From the NCBI GenBank assembly GCA_027620595.1, contig JAQCDI010000198.1, forward strand, positions 1 through 5,378: 5,378 nucleotides of DNA. Direction: 5' to 3'. Position 1 is the stretch's first letter; every line of letters starts with the position of its first letter. The position numbers and the translations under genes were made by a program. The stretch comes from Bacteroidota bacterium (GTDB lineage Bacteria > Bacteroidota > Rhodothermia > Rhodothermales > UBA10348). Shown here piece after piece: positions 1 to 5,378 of this stretch. Under the pieces are notes generated by a model. The model saw nothing but the letters and a program-made list of their open reading frames with translations. It was not told the origin of the DNA and searched no databases.

Positions 1-20
1 CCATTCATGGGAACGAGCAA

Positions 21-2708
<2,688 letters not shown>

Positions 2709-2741
2709 GGAGATTGGGTCGTGCCGGAGCCTTCAGGGCGT

Positions 2742-2763
2742 CCGACCGGATGAGGCTGGTCGG
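2742..2763 (-). repeat. Inverted repeat between the Fe-S carrier gene and clpC
   Basis: The arms CCGACC (2742-2747) and GGTCGG (2758-2763) are perfect 6-base complements around a 10-base loop. In the transcript the hairpin would lie about 34 bases upstream of the clpC start. No run of U follows, so it is not a standard intrinsic terminator. It could be an mRNA leader structure or chance in GC-rich DNA. Confidence 0.3.
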
Positions 2764-2764
2764 T

Positions 2765-2784
2765 GTGCTGCCAATCGGCAGTAC
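2765..2784 (-). repeat. Second, adjacent inverted repeat upstream of clpC
   Basis: The arms GTGCTGCC (2765-2772) and GGCAGTAC (2777-2784) pair around the 4-base loop AATC with one imperfect position, which is A-C in the minus-strand transcript and G-U on the other strand. It lies 19 bases after the stop of the Fe-S carrier gene and directly beside the other inverted repeat. There is no U tract. It may be a weak 3'-end or leader structure, and chance is a real alternative. Confidence 0.3.
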
Positions 2785-2803
2785 CCAGCCAAGGTATCTG
2801 TTG

Positions 2804-3169
2804 TCAGGCGGAAAAACTTGAGCCGCAACCACATGTGGCCGTGGCATTGGGGTTCTCGAAGGTGAAGCCGCGGGCATTGAGTCCGTCCTGGTAGTCCACC
2901 ATCGTACCCATCAGGTACAGGCCGTGTCGCTTGTCCATGTAGACGGTAATGCCATCCACGGTGAACTCCATATCGTGTTCGCGCTTGCGATCGAACCCGA
3001 GGATATAACTCATGCCGGAGCAGCCGCCGCCCTTGGCGCCTACCCGCAGGTGGTAGCCGTCCGGGATGTTCTTGGCCGACATGATGTTCCGGATTTCTTC
3101 GGCGGCCCGGGCCGTCAGCGAAACGGGACCGGTGCTCTGCAGGACAGGGGCTTCTGTTGCCGTGCTCAT
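2804..3169 (-). CDS. HesB/IscA-family A-type iron-sulfur cluster carrier
   Basis: A-type carriers bind iron-sulfur clusters and pass them from the assembly scaffold to apoproteins in the cytoplasm. The 121-residue protein has the full family signature: Cys50 within GGGCSG (47-52) and the C-terminal CGC pair Cys113 and Cys115, followed by GSSF. These match the three ligands of IscA, ErpA and SufA. The length is a little above the usual 105-115 because of about 14 extra N-terminal residues. The ATG at 3169 is the best start; there is no Shine-Dalgarno. I cannot tell from sequence alone whether it acts as IscA, SufA or ErpA, so no symbol is given. No other isc or suf gene is in the window. It lies 95 bases upstream of clpC in the same direction, so co-transcription is possible but not shown. 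Confidence 0.93.
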   Translation of the reverse strand: MSTATEAPVLQSTGPVSLTARAAEEIRNIMSAKNIPDGYHLRVGAKGGGCSGMSYILGFDRKREHDMEFTVDGITVYMDKRHGLYLMGTMVDYQDGLNARGFTFENPNATATCGCGSSFSA

Positions 3170-3275
3170 GTGTGCTGGGCCACTTTGCTTGGAGGTTTCG
3201 GAGCGATGCTACGAACCCTGATGGGGCCAGTTCCGGCCGGATGACGCACAATGCCGGACTTCAACGCGCCTCCAC

Positions 3276-3293
3276 GTGGCCGTCTCCAGCCAC
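3276..3293 (-). terminator. Hairpin directly after the amidohydrolase stop (weak terminator candidate)
   Basis: Starting at the base after the stop codon, GTGGC and GCCAC (3289-3293 with 3276-3280 on the plus strand) form a 5-bp stem, or 6 bp with a U-G pair, around a short loop. The position suits a 3' end, but no T tract follows, so intrinsic termination is doubtful. The remainder of the gap to 3170 contains only short GC-rich palindromes (3232-3241 and 3272-3279) and no convincing promoter. Confidence 0.2.
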
Positions 3294-4523
3294 TCAAAGC
3301 GAGCGCAGCAAACGCGCCAGGGCCTGGGAAATAAGTACTGCCGTCGGTGCCAGAACGCGCTCCTCGATATCGAAGCGGGAATCGTGCAGCACGTAGGCCG
3401 TTTCGGGGGAGCCACAAGTCCCTACCCGGAGCAGCATGCCGGGAATGTGGGTCAGGTAGTGGGCAAAATCCTCGGCGCCCATGCTGGGAACGGGGATGTT
3501 GAATACCGCGTCCGGCCCGTGCTCTTCGACGATGACGTCCCGCAGGACGTCCACCATCGATCCGTCATTGACGACCGGGGGCGAACCGAGGTCGAAATCG
3601 ACGTCCACCCGAGCGCCATGGCCTTCCCCGACGTACTTGGCCGTCTGTTCGATCCGGCTCTTGAACACCTCCCGATCGGCGTTGTCCGTGCAGCGGAACG
3701 TTCCGCCGAACTCTGCCTCCTCGGGGATCACATTGTAGGCTTCGCCCGCTTGCATGCGGCAGATGGCAATCACGGCCGGTTTGCGCGGGTCGGAGATCCG
3801 TCCGAGCATCTGGTACATGTCGGACATGATCTGGGTGGCAATCCAGATGGGATCCGTGGCCTGGTGGGGCCGGGCCGAGTGTCCGGTGGACCCGGCATTG
3901 ACCCGGATTCGGAACCGGTCGACAGAGGCTGTCACGGCGCCCTTCATGAGGCCGTAGCGCCCGGCTTCAATGGTCGGATCCACGTGCGAGGCCATGACGG
4001 CTGAAACACCCTCCAGGACGCCGTCCCGGATCATGAGGGGGGCGCCGCTCGGGATGCCTTCCTCGTTGGGCTGGAAGAAGACGCGTACGGTTCCGTGAAG
4101 CTGATCACGGTGGTTCTCGAGGAACACAGCCACGCCGATGGCCAAGGCCGTGTGCGCATCATGACCACACAAGTGGGCAACGCCTCTGGTTCGGGACGCA
4201 TACGGGACCTGCTTCTGATCCTGGATGGGAAGGGCGTCGATATCGGCCCGATACGCCACCATCGGTCCGGGATGATAGCCCTTGATATCTACATACAGTC
4301 CCGTCTCCGCCAACGGTCCGACCACGTTCAATCCGTGGGTCTCCAGTACTTCACGGATGAAGCGGGATGTCTTGAATTCGCGAAGGCCGATCTCGGGGTT
4401 CCTGTGCAGATGACGTCGAACGCGGACCAACAAACGGGCCAGCCGTTCGGGTTCCTTGGGGTCGGCGTGGAAACCGTCGGGGGTGTCGAGCGTCGGGGCT
4501 TCGTTCGCGGAAGGAAGGGCCAT
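3294..4523 (-). CDS. M20 family (M20D-type) metallopeptidase / amidohydrolase
   Basis: It probably hydrolyses an N-acyl amino acid or related amide using two metal ions in the cytoplasm; related enzymes include hippurate hydrolases, N-acyl-amino-acid amidohydrolases and plant IAA-amino-acid hydrolases. From the chosen start it has 409 residues, a normal length. Visible motifs are RADIDALP (92-99), CGHDAHTA (119-126) with metal ligands Cys119 and His121, FQPNEEG with catalytic Glu154 and ligand Glu155, His180 in ASHVDP, the lid-domain motif GHSARPH (214-220), NVIPEEAEFGGTFR (264-277), AEDFAHY (350-356) and the last ligand His380. Nothing essential is missing. I chose the ATG at 4523 because the sequence from there matches the family; in-frame ATGs at 4574 and 4622 would add 17 or 33 Arg-rich residues unlike it. 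The substrate cannot be predicted and no signal peptide is evident. It is separated from both neighbours by more than 100 bases. Confidence 0.93.
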   Translation of the reverse strand: MALPSANEAPTLDTPDGFHADPKEPERLARLLVRVRRHLHRNPEIGLREFKTSRFIREVLETHGLNVVGPLAETGLYVDIKGYHPGPMVAYRADIDALPIQDQKQVPYASRTRGVAHLCGHDAHTALAIGVAVFLENHRDQLHGTVRVFFQPNEEGIPSGAPLMIRDGVLEGVSAVMASHVDPTIEAGRYGLMKGAVTASVDRFRIRVNAGSTGHSARPHQATDPIWIATQIMSDMYQMLGRISDPRKPAVIAICRMQAGEAYNVIPEEAEFGGTFRCTDNADREVFKSRIEQTAKYVGEGHGARVDVDFDLGSPPVVNDGSMVDVLRDVIVEEHGPDAVFNIPVPSMGAEDFAHYLTHIPGMLLRVGTCGSPETAYVLHDSRFDIEERVLAPTAVLISQALARLLRSL

Positions 4524-4592
4524 GAAGCAGGAAATGATGGGTCGGCGTGTCAGGTACCGGGATGGAGTCCGCATGGGCCGGCGGACGACAAC

Positions 4593-4598
4593 AATATA
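4593..4598 (-). promoter_or_regulatory. Possible -10 box of the amidohydrolase gene
   Basis: On the minus strand the hexamer is TATATT, five of six matches to TATAAT, inside an AT-rich island (about 4588-4602) in an otherwise GC-rich gap. It would put the transcript start near 4586, about 63 bases before the ATG at 4523 and downstream of the ATG at 4622. The best -35 at 17-base spacing, TGCACG, matches only three of six bases. A Bacteroidota-type TAnnTTTG box is only partly matched. Confidence 0.3.
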
Positions 4599-4602
4599 CG
4601 AA

Positions 4603-4616
4603 GGGGAGCCTCCCCC
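4603..4616 (-). terminator. Short GC hairpin after the partial membrane-protein gene
   Basis: GGGGA and TCCCC form a 5-bp stem (plus a possible G-U pair at the base) with the 3-base loop GGC, about 20 bases after the stop codon at 4635. The following 15 transcript bases are moderately T-rich but not a clean T run. It is a plausible but weak intrinsic terminator, and it sits directly before the proposed -10 box. Confidence 0.3.
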
Positions 4617-4634
4617 GTGCACGGTACCCAGGGG

Positions 4635-5378
4635 TCAGACCATGCCCCAGCGCTTGCGGAAGAACCACTCCAGCGTGAGCAGCAGCAGGATCACGGCCAG
4701 GAACGGAAGGCGTTGCCAGAGCCGGATCTGGGAGAGGCTCGACTCCGTCGCAGGCCGGTAGGTAGCCGCACTCCGGATGGCTTCTGCCAGTCCGCTCACG
4801 TCCGACGACACCACCATGGCGCCTCCCGAGCGGGACGCGATCTGGCGCATCAGGTCGAAGTCGGCCCGGGTCTGCCGGTACTCCAGCGTACGTCGTCCGA
4901 CAGAGAACGCACCGCCATCCGTGCCGACCTCCGCATCCTCGAAGGCGGCCGTTGCTCTGAAAGTGTAGGCCCCCGCAGGCAGTGCGCCCAGGTCCAACGA
5001 GAATCGGCCATTGCCCTGTGGCTGCATCTCATAGGGGAATACCTGTCCCGAAGGACTGGTCAGGCGCAGAGCCAGAGATGCGTCCGGAAGTGGGCGCAAG
5101 GCTTCGTCATAGACCTCTCCGCGGAACAGGATGGATTCCCCTTCGGCAAAGGAGCTTTCCACCGGGGAAACCCGCACCAGCCGATCGTCATCGGCTGCGT
5201 AGAGCCACTGCACGAGGTTGCCCATGAGTTGGGCGAACCGCGCAGCCTCCGGCTCGAGGTCTTCCGGGACAAGTGTCCAGCGCCAGAAGCCATGTGCGGT
5301 CAGGGCTGCCGTCTTGACCTGGCCACGGCGCATCACGGCGAGCACCGGGTCGGGAAGCGAAACACCCCGGATCTCCGA
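4635..5378 (-). CDS. C-terminal part of a membrane-anchored protein, VWA/GATase1-like family (5' end outside window)
   Basis: The reading frame stays open to the window edge, giving 247 visible residues that end in a TGA at 4635. The GTG at 5345 is internal: in-frame codons continue upstream of it, so it is not the start. Visible parts are a segment ending in FWRW (fragment residues 31-34), a helix before NLVQW, a predicted beta-sandwich (about 69-161, with the pattern FRGEVYDE and a GNGR turn), a helical region (about 170-200), and one hydrophobic segment LPFLAVILLLLTLEWF (about 224-239) followed by RKRW. The family resembles large Bacteroidota proteins with N-terminal membrane helices and a VWA or glutamine-amidotransferase-like domain that occur near BatA-type genes. 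By that model the beta-sandwich would be periplasmic and the extreme C-terminus cytoplasmic. The N-terminal domains cannot be seen, the assignment is from memory of the family, and its role is unknown. Confidence 0.75.
   Translation of the reverse strand, partial: SEIRGVSLPDPVLAVMRRGQVKTAALTAHGFWRWTLVPEDLEPEAARFAQLMGNLVQWLYAADDDRLVRVSPVESSFAEGESILFRGEVYDEALRPLPDASLALRLTSPSGQVFPYEMQPQGNGRFSLDLGALPAGAYTFRATAAFEDAEVGTDGGAFSVGRRTLEYRQTRADFDLMRQIASRSGGAMVVSSDVSGLAEAIRSAATYRPATESSLSQIRLWQRLPFLAVILLLLTLEWFFRKRWGMV

Noticed and set aside
2789..2796. TACCTTGG on the minus strand as a Bacteroidota -7 promoter box for clpC
   Set aside because: It misses one base of TAnnTTTG, and I could not find a convincing -33 element at the right spacing.
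2733..3251. A 172-codon minus-strand frame overlapping the Fe-S carrier gene
   Set aside because: It is out of frame with the cysteine-signature protein, composition is Arg/Pro-rich, and no domain is visible.
3276..4004. A 242-codon plus-strand open frame opposite the amidohydrolase
   Set aside because: It is a shadow of a gene with complete catalytic motifs, and no motif is visible in its own translation.
4553..4628. Two GGTACC hexamers (4553-4558 and 4623-4628) as a paired operator
   Set aside because: Flanking bases do not match beyond the palindrome and the 70-base spacing has no support; likely chance.
5343..5345. GTG as start codon of the partial membrane protein
   Set aside because: The frame continues upstream without a stop to the window edge and the protein at this point is already mid-domain.

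Overview
The window reads like ordinary chromosomal DNA from a GC-rich bacterium. All four genes lie on the minus strand, so transcription runs from high to low coordinates. The best guess for the host is Bacteroidota in the broad sense, most likely a Rhodothermales-type (Rhodothermota) lineage. The reasons are the character of the ClpC protein, a membrane-anchored von Willebrand/GATase-like protein of a kind common in that group, high GC, and the lack of a recognisable Shine-Dalgarno sequence before any of the three visible starts. This placement is an inference made by eye, not a database result.

Layout in transcription order. (1) 5378-4635: C-terminal part of a membrane protein with a beta-sandwich region and one C-terminal transmembrane helix; its 5' end is outside the window. 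(2) 4634-4524: a 111-base gap holding a short GC hairpin and an AT-rich -10-like box, probably the end of gene 1 and the promoter of gene 2. (3) 4523-3294: a complete M20-family (M20D type) amidohydrolase with all expected metal and catalytic residues. (4) 3293-3170: a 124-base gap with a small hairpin directly after the stop. (5) 3169-2804: a complete HesB/IscA A-type iron-sulfur carrier with its three cysteines. (6) 2803-2709: a 95-base gap with two adjacent small inverted repeats. (7) 2708-21: a complete ClpC AAA+ unfoldase with a long Gly/Ser linker and an unusual Lys-rich then acidic C-terminal tail. About 20 bases follow the clpC stop, including a possible start codon of another gene.

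The genes do not form one obvious pathway. ClpC (protein quality control with ClpP) and the Fe-S carrier are housekeeping functions that could share a transcript. The amidohydrolase looks independently transcribed. No RNA gene, CRISPR array, insertion sequence, phage gene, defence system or other mobile element was seen, and nothing here amounts to a clearly new biological system. The points most worth a second look are the ClpC tail and linker, the conserved phospho-arginine-pocket glutamates in ClpC, and the poorly characterised partial membrane protein.
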